A stretch of DNA of 64,000 nucleotides from Coriobacteriia bacterium (GCA_009783245.1 WRHL01000002.1:1-64000); one strand, 5' to 3'; positions 43,931 through 53,653 are shown, numbered from the stretch's first letter. The notes: a model not told the origin generated them from the letters alone. A program made the numbers and translations.

Positions 43931-45937
43931 ATGAGCCGCGAACTCTGCATGGGCAACCAGGCGCTGGCTCTTGGCGCGCTTAAGGCGGGCATCAACGTTG
44001 CCGCGGGCTATCCCGGCACCCCCTCCTCCGAGATACTGGAGACCCTGGACGTGCAGGTGAAGGCCCGTGGCCTGACTGCCCTGCATGTGGAGTGGTCCAC
44101 CAACGAGAAGGCCGCGCTTGAGCTGGGCTTTGGCGCCTCCCTCGCTGGCGCGCGGGCGCTGGTCACCATGAAGCAGGTGGGGCTCAACGTGGCCTCCGAC
44201 GCGCTGATGACCCTGCCCTACCTGGGCGTCAAAGGCGGCCTGGTACTGGTTGTCGCCGACGACCCCGGCCCCATCTCCTCGCAGACCGAGCAGGACACCC
44301 GCCAGTTCGCAGGCTTTGCCAAGGTGCCGGTGCTCGACCCCTCCACACCCGAGGAGGCCCACCGGATGATACAGTCCGCCTTCGACCTCTCCGAATGGCA
44401 CGCGACGCCAGTCATCGTGCGCCCCTCAACGCGTATCTGCCACGGGGCGGTGGGGCTTGATACCAGCTACGACTACGTCCCCCACGCGGTCTCCGGCTTT
44501 GAGCGCGACCCGCGCTGGGTCATCTTCCCGCGGCGCACCTATGAGGGCCACCTCGAGCTGCTGAGCCGCCTGTCCGCCATCGCCGCTGACTTCAGCGCCA
44601 GCCCCTATAACGCCCTCATCAACACCCACGCCACCGCCCCCGCCCACCAGGGCATCGTGGCCGGCGGCATAAGCTACGCCTACCTGCATGATGCCCTGTT
44701 GCAGCTTGATGACCTGGCGTCTCTGCGCCTGTTCAAGTGCGGCACCCCCTTCCCCTTCCCCCAAACCCTTGCCCTGCAGTTCTTGGAGGGCTTACGAGAG
44801 ATACTGGTCTTTGAGGAGCTGGAGCCCGTCCTGGAACGCGAGTTTTTGCAGTTGATAGGCAGACACCAGCTCAAGGTGAAGGTATTCGGCAAACTAAGCG
44901 GGCACGCCAACCTGGCTGGGGAGAACTCGGTGTCCCTTATCGCCCGTCAGGTAGAAGCGCTCTATGGCGACAACGGCTTTGCCCCACCTCTCGACGTCAC
45001 ACCTCAGACCTCCACTGGGTCTGGATCCAACCCTGCGGCTGTTGCCCCCGACCTCCCAGCGCGTGCACCGGTGCTCTGCGCCGGCTGCCCCCACCGCGCC
45101 TCCTTCTACGCGGTCAAGCAGGCGCTCAAGGGCCGGCCGGCCGTCTTCAGTGGGGATATAGGCTGCTATACGTTGGGCAATGCGCTACCTCTGGATATGG
45201 TGGACAGCTGCGTGTGCATGGGCGCTGGTTTCACGGTGCCCCAGGGTATGCAATGGGCGCAGCCGGATGTCCTGCATCTGGGATTTGTAGGCGATTCGAC
45301 CTTCTTTGCCAGCGGGTTGACCGGTGTGGTAAACGCCGTCTACAACCAGGCACAGGTCACACTCTGCGTGCTGGACAACGCGACAACCGCCATGACCGGC
45401 TCGCAGCCCCATCCCGGGACGGGGATCCGCCTGGGTACCCACAGAGCAGCTCAGGAGAGCACGGATGTGGCTGGGGGGGAAAGCGGAACTAACGCAGAAG
45501 GTGCGGCTGACGGGGAAGACGCGATGGGCGCGGGTGGCGCGACTAGCGCGGCGGACACCAAAGGCGCCCTGGACATCCCCGCCGTCCTGCGCGCGCTTGG
45601 CGTCAGGCACGTAGCCCAGGTCGACCCCTTTGACCTCAAGGCCGCCCAAGAAGCCGTGCGCGAGGCAGTGAGCCACAGCGGTGTCAGCGCTGTGGTCTTC
45701 AAAGCGCCCTGCATCACCGTTGCTCCACCACAAACCCGGCGCGGCGTTGACCCCGGGCTCTGTTCCGCCTGTCATAAATGCATTCGCGAGATAGGCTGTC
45801 CCGCCCTTATCGTCACCTCTGAGAAGAAGGCCCGTATCGACCAGGCGCTCTGTTATGGCTGCACGCTGTGCGCCCAACTCTGCCCCACCCACGCCATACA
45901 GCCCCTGCAGGCGGCAAAAGGCGGTGGGGCCGCATGA
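43931..45937 (+). CDS. iorA: Indolepyruvate:ferredoxin oxidoreductase subunit alpha
   Basis: GNQALALGALKAGINVAAGYPGTPSSEILETL; GDIGCYTLG; NATTAMTGSQPHPGTG; C-terminal CSACHKCIREIGCPAL and CYGCTLCAQLCP. Confidence 0.93.
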   Translation: MSRELCMGNQALALGALKAGINVAAGYPGTPSSEILETLDVQVKARGLTALHVEWSTNEKAALELGFGASLAGARALVTMKQVGLNVASDALMTLPYLGVKGGLVLVVADDPGPISSQTEQDTRQFAGFAKVPVLDPSTPEEAHRMIQSAFDLSEWHATPVIVRPSTRICHGAVGLDTSYDYVPHAVSGFERDPRWVIFPRRTYEGHLELLSRLSAIAADFSASPYNALINTHATAPAHQGIVAGGISYAYLHDALLQLDDLASLRLFKCGTPFPFPQTLALQFLEGLREILVFEELEPVLEREFLQLIGRHQLKVKVFGKLSGHANLAGENSVSLIARQVEALYGDNGFAPPLDVTPQTSTGSGSNPAAVAPDLPARAPVLCAGCPHRASFYAVKQALKGRPAVFSGDIGCYTLGNALPLDMVDSCVCMGAGFTVPQGMQWAQPDVLHLGFVGDSTFFASGLTGVVNAVYNQAQVTLCVLDNATTAMTGSQPHPGTGIRLGTHRAAQESTDVAGGESGTNAEGAADGEDAMGAGGATSAADTKGALDIPAVLRALGVRHVAQVDPFDLKAAQEAVREAVSHSGVSAVVFKAPCITVAPPQTRRGVDPGLCSACHKCIREIGCPALIVTSEKKARIDQALCYGCTLCAQLCPTHAIQPLQAAKGGGAA

Positions 45938-46608
45938 GCGAGATAGTCATTGCCGGCGTTGGCGGCCAGGGCACCGTGTTAGCGTCCAAACTGCTGGCCA
46001 AGGCGGCGCTGCTTGAGGGCCATGCGGTGCGTACTGCGGAGACCATCGGCATGGCACAGCGCGGTGGTACGGTCCTGGGCCACGTGCGCATTGCACGCGA
46101 GAATAACTACGGCGGCGCCCGCACCGGCTCCCACAGCGACTTGCCACTCTCACCCTTGGTCAGCGCTCAAAGCGCTGATCTGCTCATCGGCTTTGAACCA
46201 GGTGAGACGGTACGCGCCCTGCCCTTTGTGCGCAATGGCGGGGCGGTAGTCACGGCAATGCAGACCCTGGTGCCTGCAGGAGCCGCAGCTTCAAGCATCG
46301 TCCAAGGCTACAACGGCGCTGCCGAGCTCGCCTACCTGCAGGGCTGCCAGACCACTGGGCGCCTGGGTTCGCTCATGGTGGTCGATGGCGTTGCCGCCTG
46401 CTCCCGGCTGGGCTCCTTCAAGGCGCTCAACGTCCTTTTGTTGGGCGCAGCCCTGGCAACAGGCAGCATCGAGCTGAGCGAGCAGGCTCTGCTCGCCGCC
46501 ATCGACGCGCTGGTCAAACCGCAGTTCAGGGAGCTGAACAAGCAGGCCCTCGCACAGGGCATGAGCCTCTTGGCTGCCCAAGGGGATTTGGAGGAGACGC
46601 GGTCATGA
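45934..46608 (+). CDS. iorB: Indolepyruvate:ferredoxin oxidoreductase subunit beta
   Basis: EIVIAGVGGQGTVLASKLLAKAALLEGHAVRTAETIGMAQRGGTVLGHVRI; 4-nt overlap with iorA. Confidence 0.93.
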   Translation: MSEIVIAGVGGQGTVLASKLLAKAALLEGHAVRTAETIGMAQRGGTVLGHVRIARENNYGGARTGSHSDLPLSPLVSAQSADLLIGFEPGETVRALPFVRNGGAVVTAMQTLVPAGAAASSIVQGYNGAAELAYLQGCQTTGRLGSLMVVDGVAACSRLGSFKALNVLLLGAALATGSIELSEQALLAAIDALVKPQFRELNKQALAQGMSLLAAQGDLEETRS

Positions 46609-47885
46609 GCAAAGCGGTCGCCAGCAGGGCAGCTCAGAGTAAGACAACCCAAGGTGTACGCGAGCAGGCGCTGGAGGAATCCCTGGAGCTCCTCAAGACC
46701 ATTACAACAAGAAGCTCCTTCTACGCCAGGAAGTTCGCGGGTATCGATCTTGCGACCATCAAAGACGCTGAGTCCTTCCAGGCTCTCCCCCTGACCACAA
46801 AGGAGGACCTGCGCGATGCCTATCCGCTGGGCCTTGCTGCGGTGCCTCCCTCGCAGATAGTCCGCATCCATTCCTCCAGCGGTACCACCGGAACGCCGGT
46901 CATCATCCCTTATACCGCAAAGGATGTGCAGGATTGGGCCATCATGTTCGCCCGCTGCTATGAGTTCTCTGGCATCACGCGGGAGGATCGCATCCAGATC
47001 ACCCCTGGCTACGGTCTCTGGACGGCCGGTATCGGCTTCCAATTGGGAGCGGAGCTGCTGGGCGCCATGGCCATCCCCATGGGCCCCGGCAACACGGACA
47101 GGCAGCTGCAGATGATGATGGACCTTCAGACCACCGTCCTGGGAGCCACCTCCTCCTATGCCCTGCTGCTTGCCGAGACCATCGCAGAGCGCGGCATTGG
47201 TGATAGGATCAAGCTGCGCAAGGGCGTCATAGGCTCGGAGCGCTGGGGCGAGAAGATGCGCACCCGTATCGCCAGTGAGCTGGGCGTGGACCTGCATGAC
47301 ATCTACGGGCTCACCGAGATCTACGGCCCCGGCATAGGCATCAATTGCGAAGCCCAGACAGCCATGCACTGCTGGGATGACTATCTGTACCTCGAGATCA
47401 TCGACCCGGACACCGGCGCAGTGCTCCCAGACGGCGAAAGCGGCGAGCTGGTCATCACCACGCTGCAGAAGGAGGGAGCGCCGCTCATCCGCTACCGCAC
47501 GCGCGACCTGACACGCATCGTACCCGGGGATTGTCCCTGTGGCAGCCCCTACACGCGCATCGAGACGCTCATCGGCCGCAGTGACGACATGATCAAGGTC
47601 AAAGGCATCAACATCTTCCCCGCGCACATAGAGGAGGCCTTGAGCGTAACCGAAGGGGCATCCAGCGAATACCAGGTCATGATCGACCACCTCAACGGCA
47701 AGGACATCATGACCGTCTTCTTTGAGACCGCCTCACCCGAGGAGCATCGCCCCTACATCGAGCTGGCCCTGCACCAGGCCATCAAGGACAAACTCTCCCT
47801 CTCTGTTGTCTCTAAGGCGGTCAACCTGGGCGACCTGCCCCGCTCGGAGAAGAAGACCAAGCGCATCTTCGACAACCGCTACTGA
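46605..47885 (+). CDS. paaK: Phenylacetate-CoA ligase (second paralog)
   Basis: IHSSSGTTGTPVIIPYTAKDVQDW, DIYGLTEIYGPGIGINCEAQ, GRSDDMIKVKGINIFPAHIEE; 4-nt overlap with iorB. Confidence 0.93.
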   Translation: MSKAVASRAAQSKTTQGVREQALEESLELLKTITTRSSFYARKFAGIDLATIKDAESFQALPLTTKEDLRDAYPLGLAAVPPSQIVRIHSSSGTTGTPVIIPYTAKDVQDWAIMFARCYEFSGITREDRIQITPGYGLWTAGIGFQLGAELLGAMAIPMGPGNTDRQLQMMMDLQTTVLGATSSYALLLAETIAERGIGDRIKLRKGVIGSERWGEKMRTRIASELGVDLHDIYGLTEIYGPGIGINCEAQTAMHCWDDYLYLEIIDPDTGAVLPDGESGELVITTLQKEGAPLIRYRTRDLTRIVPGDCPCGSPYTRIETLIGRSDDMIKVKGINIFPAHIEEALSVTEGASSEYQVMIDHLNGKDIMTVFFETASPEEHRPYIELALHQAIKDKLSLSVVSKAVNLGDLPRSEKKTKRIFDNRY

Positions 47886-47891
47886 TGTGAC

Positions 47892-47998
47892 AGACGGTGT
47901 CAGTAGAGTGTGTCATGGGGTCGTATCTGTTGACACATTCTCCGTCGGAGAATGTGTCAACAGATACGACCCCATGACACACTCTACTGACACCGTCT
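47892..47998. repeat. 107-bp perfect palindrome (53-bp arms, 1-nt centre) between convergent genes
   Basis: AGACGGTGTCAGTAGAGTGTGTCATGGGGTCGTATCTGTTGACACATTCTCCG-T-CGGAGAATGTGTCAACAGATACGACCCCATGACACACTCTACTGACACCGTCT. Confidence 0.97.
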
Positions 47999-49358
47999 AG
48001 CTGCTCGTCTCCTGCTCGCGGATCCTCACCTTGAGTTTCTTGAACTCAAAGGCAACAAAGATCGCAGCCGTGATAACGCTGAGCGCATCGGCAACGGGAA
48101 AGGCATAATACAGTCCCTCAAGGGAGTAGGCCGAGGGAATGAGCAGCGGGATGATAACGGGCATCAAGAAGATGAGTGGGATGAGATAGAGGATCTGCCT
48201 GGTCAGTGAGAGGTACATCGATTTCAGAGGTTGTCCGCTCGCCTGGAAATAGTTCGACCCCAATACCTGCAACCCCATGACCGGTATCAGGAAGAGCTGC
48301 ACAATAAGCGCTTTCGTCGTGAATGCCAAAAGATCGTCTTCAACACCAAAGAGTCGTACAATCGGCCCAGGGATCAGATGGACCAGGATCCAGAAGACAG
48401 CCCCGATGACGATGATCCATACCAAGGCGACCTGGAAGGTCTTTATCACACGCTTGAAATTCTTGGCGCCGTAGTTGTAGCCAAAGATCGGTTGCGCGGC
48501 AATCGCCACTCCCATGATGGGGAAGAGTGTGAACATCGCCACGCGGTTCACCACGCCAATGGTGGCAAGCGCCCCTTCTGAGCCTATGGGACTGAGCGCT
48601 CCAAGCGCAACCAGTTGATAGTTGATGATCAGGTTGACAACCGCGCTTGCGATTTGCAGAACAAATGCAGCAGACCCAAGAACAAGTATCGAACGGACGA
48701 GTTTCAGCTTGAGTGGAAGGTTCCTGACCCTGATCTTGAAGGGCGCCTTCCTGCTGAAGACAAAGTACCAAAACACCAGGACAGCGCTGAACGCCTGACC
48801 AAGCAGGGTTGCCAGCGCCGAGCCGGTGACACCCCAGTCAAGGACCATGACAAAGAAGAAATTGAGGATGATGCAGATGACGGTCCCCGCTACCATTGTA
48901 TAGAGGGCACGGTTTGGATCGCCCGCGGTGCGGATATAGTTATTGAATCCCATGCTGAAGAACTGGAAGATGAAACCAGCTGCGATGATGCGGATGAAGA
49001 TGGAAGCCTCATGCCAGACTTCCTCGGTAGCGCCGGAAAGCCTCAACACCACATCCTCAAAGGCAAAGGTGCCCACCGTGCAGAGGACCGAGGCGATGAT
49101 GGTCAGCGTCAGCGCGTTGCCCAGTATCTTCTCGGCATCTTTATGCTTTCCCTCGCCAAGGCGCAGGGCGATCAGCGCATTGCCGCCTGTGCCGATCAAA
49201 ACGCCAACAGACATGGAGAAGATCATGATGGGCATGGAGATGGTGGAAACAGCAAGGCCAACGGGCCCTACTGCCTGCCCCAGGAAGATCGAGTTGATGA
49301 TGTTGTAAAGCCCGCTGACAATAAGACCGATGATAGAAGGAATGGCGAACTCGACCAT
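47997..49358 (-). CDS. MATE-family efflux transporter
   Basis: 453 aa, 12-TM pattern; YNIINSIFLGQAVGPVGLAVSTISMPIMIFSMSVGVLIGTGGNALIALRLGEGKHKDAEKILGNAL. Confidence 0.9.
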   Translation of the reverse strand: MVEFAIPSIIGLIVSGLYNIINSIFLGQAVGPVGLAVSTISMPIMIFSMSVGVLIGTGGNALIALRLGEGKHKDAEKILGNALTLTIIASVLCTVGTFAFEDVVLRLSGATEEVWHEASIFIRIIAAGFIFQFFSMGFNNYIRTAGDPNRALYTMVAGTVICIILNFFFVMVLDWGVTGSALATLLGQAFSAVLVFWYFVFSRKAPFKIRVRNLPLKLKLVRSILVLGSAAFVLQIASAVVNLIINYQLVALGALSPIGSEGALATIGVVNRVAMFTLFPIMGVAIAAQPIFGYNYGAKNFKRVIKTFQVALVWIIVIGAVFWILVHLIPGPIVRLFGVEDDLLAFTTKALIVQLFLIPVMGLQVLGSNYFQASGQPLKSMYLSLTRQILYLIPLIFLMPVIIPLLIPSAYSLEGLYYAFPVADALSVITAAIFVAFEFKKLKVRIREQETSS

Positions 49359-49553
49359 GAGCCTGGAGATCTTCGTTGTTCCCAGCCTGTCGACCTGCTT
49401 TTTACTCTTTGCCTCCAGCAGCTCATCCTGTGACGGCTGCCCAGGGCTCTGCTCTACAGAAACCGTGTCTACCCTCTTCTTCTATTGTGGGGGATTCCCA
49501 CTTAGATCCATTATCCCTGTACTGACAGTGTACCTCATAACCAGGACACTACG

Positions 49554-50372
49554 TCAAAGATCGCGCAGGCTCACCTCGCCGGCAGCAATCGCCCTGTCAC
49601 CCAGTGGCGTAGCCAGAACCAACCTGCCCTGCTCGTCGATCCCTGTGACAATACCGTGTTCGACCTCATCGCCCAGGGCATTCCTCACGCAGACCGTTTC
49701 TCCAAGCTGCGCCATGTGCTGCATATATCCAACGAGAAACCCGGCAAAGGAACCGCTCGCAGCCTGCCACGCAGCAAAGCGCCTAAGCAGCGTCTTGAGC
49801 ATAGCGGTGACCACATCCTCAAGAGGAAGGCTCCCCGCGTGTCCGTCAGCAAGATAGGCGGCCTCAGAGGTTCCCGCCCCCGTGGCTGGGCGCCACACGT
49901 TCACTCCCATGCCGATAACAGCGAACTGTTCCGTGCTGTCAGCTACCCGGGCCCCAAAGACGGCAGAGGCCGGCTTCAGCTCTATGAGGATGCCTACGAG
50001 CTTGCCGGTTGGAGCGAGTATGTCGTTTGGCCACTTGATGCGCAGTTCGCTGGCGCTGAAGCCCTGCAGGGCCTCCCGCAGCGCCAGCGCAACCAGGGGG
50101 CTCAGGCTGGCCACAGCAGAAGCGTCACTTTTTATGGCAGAAAGCTCCAGCAGCACTGAGAGGTAGAGCCCGCCAGCAGGAGACGCCCAGTTGCGGCCAA
50201 GCCGACCGCGGCCAGCCGTCTGTGTCTGGCTGATGACAACAAGTGGTTGATCCATCGGGAAACGATGCGCCTGCGCCTGTACCAGTATCTCATCATTGGT
50301 TGAAGTGACGCTGTCAAGCGCTATCAGCTGACAGACGCCCTCCAGCTGGGTGGTCAAGCGTTCGACATCCAT
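49554..50372 (-). CDS. birA: Biotin--[acetyl-CoA-carboxylase] ligase
   Basis: DSVTSTNDEIL, AGRGRLGRNWASPAGGLYLSVLL, IKWPNDILAPTGKLVGILIEL. Start taken at MDVERL. Confidence 0.9.
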   Translation of the reverse strand: MDVERLTTQLEGVCQLIALDSVTSTNDEILVQAQAHRFPMDQPLVVISQTQTAGRGRLGRNWASPAGGLYLSVLLELSAIKSDASAVASLSPLVALALREALQGFSASELRIKWPNDILAPTGKLVGILIELKPASAVFGARVADSTEQFAVIGMGVNVWRPATGAGTSEAAYLADGHAGSLPLEDVVTAMLKTLLRRFAAWQAASGSFAGFLVGYMQHMAQLGETVCVRNALGDEVEHGIVTGIDEQGRLVLATPLGDRAIAAGEVSLRDL

Positions 50373-50380
50373 CACAGCTC

Positions 50381-50428
50381 CGTCATTGCGAGCCACGCCT
50401 CAGGCGTGGCGTGGCGTGGCAATCCACG
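50381..50428. repeat. CGTCATTGCGAG...GGCAATCCAC-type intergenic palindromic repeat
   Basis: CGTCATTGCGAGCCACGCCTCAGGCGTGGCGTGGCGTGGCAATCCACGG, inner CCACGCCT/AGGCGTGG stem. Confidence 0.7.
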
Positions 50429-50470
50429 GTAGCGCTTTGGGATATGTGGCGTTACCACAGCGCACAGCCT

Positions 50471-51061
50471 TTATCTCTCGTCCCGTTCATCCCGGTTGTA
50501 CTCGTTCATCGCCTTGCTGATGCCCTCGACAACCGCCATGCGCACTATGGGAACCGCCTGCGCAATGGTCACCCTGAACTCCTCAAGCTCTGAACCCCGC
50601 ATCTTCTGCAGGACAAAGCTGTGGGCTTGCAGGCGGCCGGGAGGACGTCCGATCCCAACACGCACGCGAGCATAGTCCGGACCCAGGCTCTGATGCAGCG
50701 AGCGTAGGCCCTTGTGCCCGGCGTGCCCACCGCCCAGCTTGAGCCTGATGACCCCGGCAGGCAGATCGAGCTCGTCGTGCACAACCAACACGCTGTCGAC
50801 ATCGAAGTTATAGCGGCCCGACAACCCTTTAACCGGGCCGCCGCTCAGGTTCATGAAGGTCTGCGGTTTCACCAGAAGGATGGGATCGCCCTCAAGCAGG
50901 GTCTCGCCCACCTGGGCGTTGGCCACCAGCTTCCAATACTTGATGCCCAGCTCAGCGGCCAAGGCATCAACCACGGCAAAGCCCGCGTTATGGCGGGTAT
51001 CAGCATACTCCGCTCCGGGGTTTCCCAATCCAACGATAACCTGCGGCCCCTTGAGCTTCAT
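50471..51061 (-). CDS. pth: Peptidyl-tRNA hydrolase
   Basis: VIVGLGNPGAEYADTRHNAGFAVVDALA, LVKPQTFMNLSGGPV, VVHDELDLPAGVIRLKLGGGHAGHKGLRS. Confidence 0.95.
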   Translation of the reverse strand: MKLKGPQVIVGLGNPGAEYADTRHNAGFAVVDALAAELGIKYWKLVANAQVGETLLEGDPILLVKPQTFMNLSGGPVKGLSGRYNFDVDSVLVVHDELDLPAGVIRLKLGGGHAGHKGLRSLHQSLGPDYARVRVGIGRPPGRLQAHSFVLQKMRGSELEEFRVTIAQAVPIVRMAVVEGISKAMNEYNRDERDER

Positions 51062-51063
51062 GG

Positions 51064-52038
51064 TCAGAGCTGGAAATCGGGATCAAAGAGCTCGGAGACC
51101 GATGCCTCCTGGTAGACGTTCATGATCGCGTTCGCCAGAAGCGGCGCAACAGTAAGCACCTTGATCTTATCGTTCTGCCTGCTTGCTGGCACCGGCACCG
51201 TGTCGCAGACCACCACTTCCTCCAGCTCGGCTTCCATGAGGCGCTCATACGCCGGCCCTGAGAACAGGCCGTGCGTCGCGCAGATGTAGACCGCTGTCGC
51301 GCCCTCCCTCTTCAGGGTCTCGGCGCTCGCCTTCATGGTCCCAGCCGTGTCTATCATGTCGTCGTTGATGATGCAGACCTTGCCGGCCACGTCACCAATG
51401 ACGCTGGAGACCTCCGCCACGTTGTGCAGCGGCCTGGATTTGTGCATGATGGCAAGGTCCGCGTCAAGCATGTCGGCGAGCTTCTTGGAGGCCTTTGCGC
51501 GGCCCACGTCCGGCGAGACCACGCAGATGTTCTTGAGCCCCTTCTTCAGGAAGTAGTCCGCGAATATCGGCAGCGCGGTCAGATGGTTGACCGGCGTGTC
51601 AAAGAAGCCCTGTATCTGCCCCTGGTGCAGGTCAATGGCAATGGTCCGGTCGACCCCTGCCACGGTGAGCAGGTTGGCGACCAGCTTGGCAGAGAGCGGC
51701 TCGCGCGAGGCCGATTTCTTATCCTGCCGGGAATAGCCGTAGTGCGTGATGACTGCGGTAACCGTACGGGCAGAGGCCCGCTTCGCGGCATCGGTCATGA
51801 TGAGCAGCTCCATCAAAGCGTCGTTGACGTCGCCTTCTTCATAGCTGGCGACCGACTGCACAATGAAGACGTCAGAACCGCGCACGCTTTCCAGATAGCG
51901 GGCATAGATCTCGCCGTTCTTGAAGGTCGTCAGCCTGATCTTCCCCAGCTCGACCTCCGCTATATCGGCGATCTTCTGCGCCAACTCCGGATTGCTTCTT
52001 CCCGCATAGAGCTTGAGACTCTTATTCACCTCGGTCAT
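51064..52038 (-). CDS. prs: Ribose-phosphate pyrophosphokinase
   Basis: LKLYAGRSNPELAQKIADIAEVELGK, HYGYSRQDKKSASREPLSAKLVANLL, INDDMIDTAGTMKASAETLKREGATAVYICATHGLFSG. Confidence 0.95.
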   Translation of the reverse strand: MTEVNKSLKLYAGRSNPELAQKIADIAEVELGKIRLTTFKNGEIYARYLESVRGSDVFIVQSVASYEEGDVNDALMELLIMTDAAKRASARTVTAVITHYGYSRQDKKSASREPLSAKLVANLLTVAGVDRTIAIDLHQGQIQGFFDTPVNHLTALPIFADYFLKKGLKNICVVSPDVGRAKASKKLADMLDADLAIMHKSRPLHNVAEVSSVIGDVAGKVCIINDDMIDTAGTMKASAETLKREGATAVYICATHGLFSGPAYERLMEAELEEVVVCDTVPVPASRQNDKIKVLTVAPLLANAIMNVYQEASVSELFDPDFQL

Positions 52039-53411
52039 CAGCGTTTTTCCTTCCTGTGCTTCACTGTCCAGCCTTCAATGATTTTCTGCTCGGTGCGCTC
52101 AAGGGCCAGGGCGCCGTCCGGCACCGGTTTGGTGATCACGCTTCCCGCCCCGATCACCGTATCCGAACCCACAGTCACCGGCGCCACCATCATGGTATCC
52201 GAACCCACAAAGGCCCGGTCGCCAATGACGGTAGGATGCTTATTGGCGCCATCATAATTGCAGGTGATCGATCCTGCTCCGATGTTCACGCCCACACCCA
52301 ACATCGCATCGCCCATATAGCTGAGGTGCGGCACCTTGCTGCCCTCACCTATAGTCGAGTTCTTTATCTCTACATGGGTGCCCGCCTTGGACCCGGCTTT
52401 CATCACGGTGCCCGGCCTGAGGTAGGCCCGAGGACCACAGGCCACTTCAGCCTCGAGCCTCGCCCGTATCAGCACACTCTCATCCACCCGGCAGTCTGGG
52501 CCTATGACGCTGTCAGTCACCCGGGTATTGGGGCCTATGACGCTGCCGCTCGCAACTGTGGTTTTCCCCCAGAGCATGGTAAGCGGCAGCAGCTCGACAT
52601 CGCTTTCCAGGACCACATCCGGGCCAATCCAGACCTGATCCGGGTCGAGCATGGTCACCCCAGCCTCCAGATGCCGGTTGTTTATCCTTTGCTGCATGAC
52701 CTTGGTCGCCTGGGCCAGCTGCGCTCTGCTGTTGATCCCCTGGGTCTCCTCAGCCAAGGCGATGTGTGCCTTGACGGTCATCCCTTTTGCAACACAGATG
52801 CCAACGATATCCGTCAGGTAGTATTCGCCTTGAGCGTTGTCATTCTTCAGCTCAGCGAGGTTTTCCAACAACACGCGCACGTCAAAGCAGTAGGCTGCGC
52901 TGTTACACTCCTCAAGCGCCCGCTCCTCATCAGTCGCGTCCTTCTCCTCGACAATACGGAGCACGTTGCCCTCTGCATCACGTACCACCCTTCCGTACCC
53001 GGTGGGGTCTGCAAGCAGGTGGGTCAGCATGCAGATGGCTGCCCCGCCCTGTTGCTGTGAGGCGACCAATGCGGTAATGGTGTCAGGGGTGATGAGCGGC
53101 GTGTCTCCGCAGAGCACAAGCAGGGACGGCGGCGTGTCCTCGCGGGCAAGCAGGTCAGCGACCATCATGACAGCATGCCCGGTTCCCAGCCGCTCCTCCT
53201 GGATCACCACCGTGGTATCTTCAAGCAGCGGCTCTACCTGTTCGCGGGCAAAGCCGACAACAGTGATCACCTCTGCGCTTCCCGCCTGTCTCGCCGCATC
53301 TACAACCCAACGGATCAGCGGTTTCTCCAGCAGTCCATGCGTGACTTTCGCGCGTGTGGACCTCATGCGGGTGCCCGCTCCAGCAGCGAGGATCAGTGTT
53401 GAAAATGCCAT
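52038..53411 (-). CDS. glmU: Bifunctional GlcNAc-1-P uridyltransferase / glucosamine-1-P acetyltransferase
   Basis: LILAAGAGTRMRSTRAKVTH, LCGDTPLITPDT, hexapeptide repeats, NIGAGSITCNYDGANKHPTVIGDRAFVGSDTMMVAPVTVG. Start taken at MAFSTL. Confidence 0.94.
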   Translation of the reverse strand: MAFSTLILAAGAGTRMRSTRAKVTHGLLEKPLIRWVVDAARQAGSAEVITVVGFAREQVEPLLEDTTVVIQEERLGTGHAVMMVADLLAREDTPPSLLVLCGDTPLITPDTITALVASQQQGGAAICMLTHLLADPTGYGRVVRDAEGNVLRIVEEKDATDEERALEECNSAAYCFDVRVLLENLAELKNDNAQGEYYLTDIVGICVAKGMTVKAHIALAEETQGINSRAQLAQATKVMQQRINNRHLEAGVTMLDPDQVWIGPDVVLESDVELLPLTMLWGKTTVASGSVIGPNTRVTDSVIGPDCRVDESVLIRARLEAEVACGPRAYLRPGTVMKAGSKAGTHVEIKNSTIGEGSKVPHLSYMGDAMLGVGVNIGAGSITCNYDGANKHPTVIGDRAFVGSDTMMVAPVTVGSDTVIGAGSVITKPVPDGALALERTEQKIIEGWTVKHRKEKR

Positions 53412-53653
53412 GGGAATTCCTATCTCCAACCCCCCGGGAACATTGGATTCCATAGTAACATAACCCCATCCTCGCAAGCTGTTCCCAAAGAGCAGGACAG
53501 GCCGCGATCACGCTGATGGTGGCGGCGGTATTACGCGAGAGTCCCAGTATTTTTACAAGTTGATAACAGGCGTTTCGCAAATATTGCTCAACATGCAACT
53601 ATTTATCCACTGAGCATAAAAGACCAGTGGCCCCGTTGAATGAGTGTGGTTCC

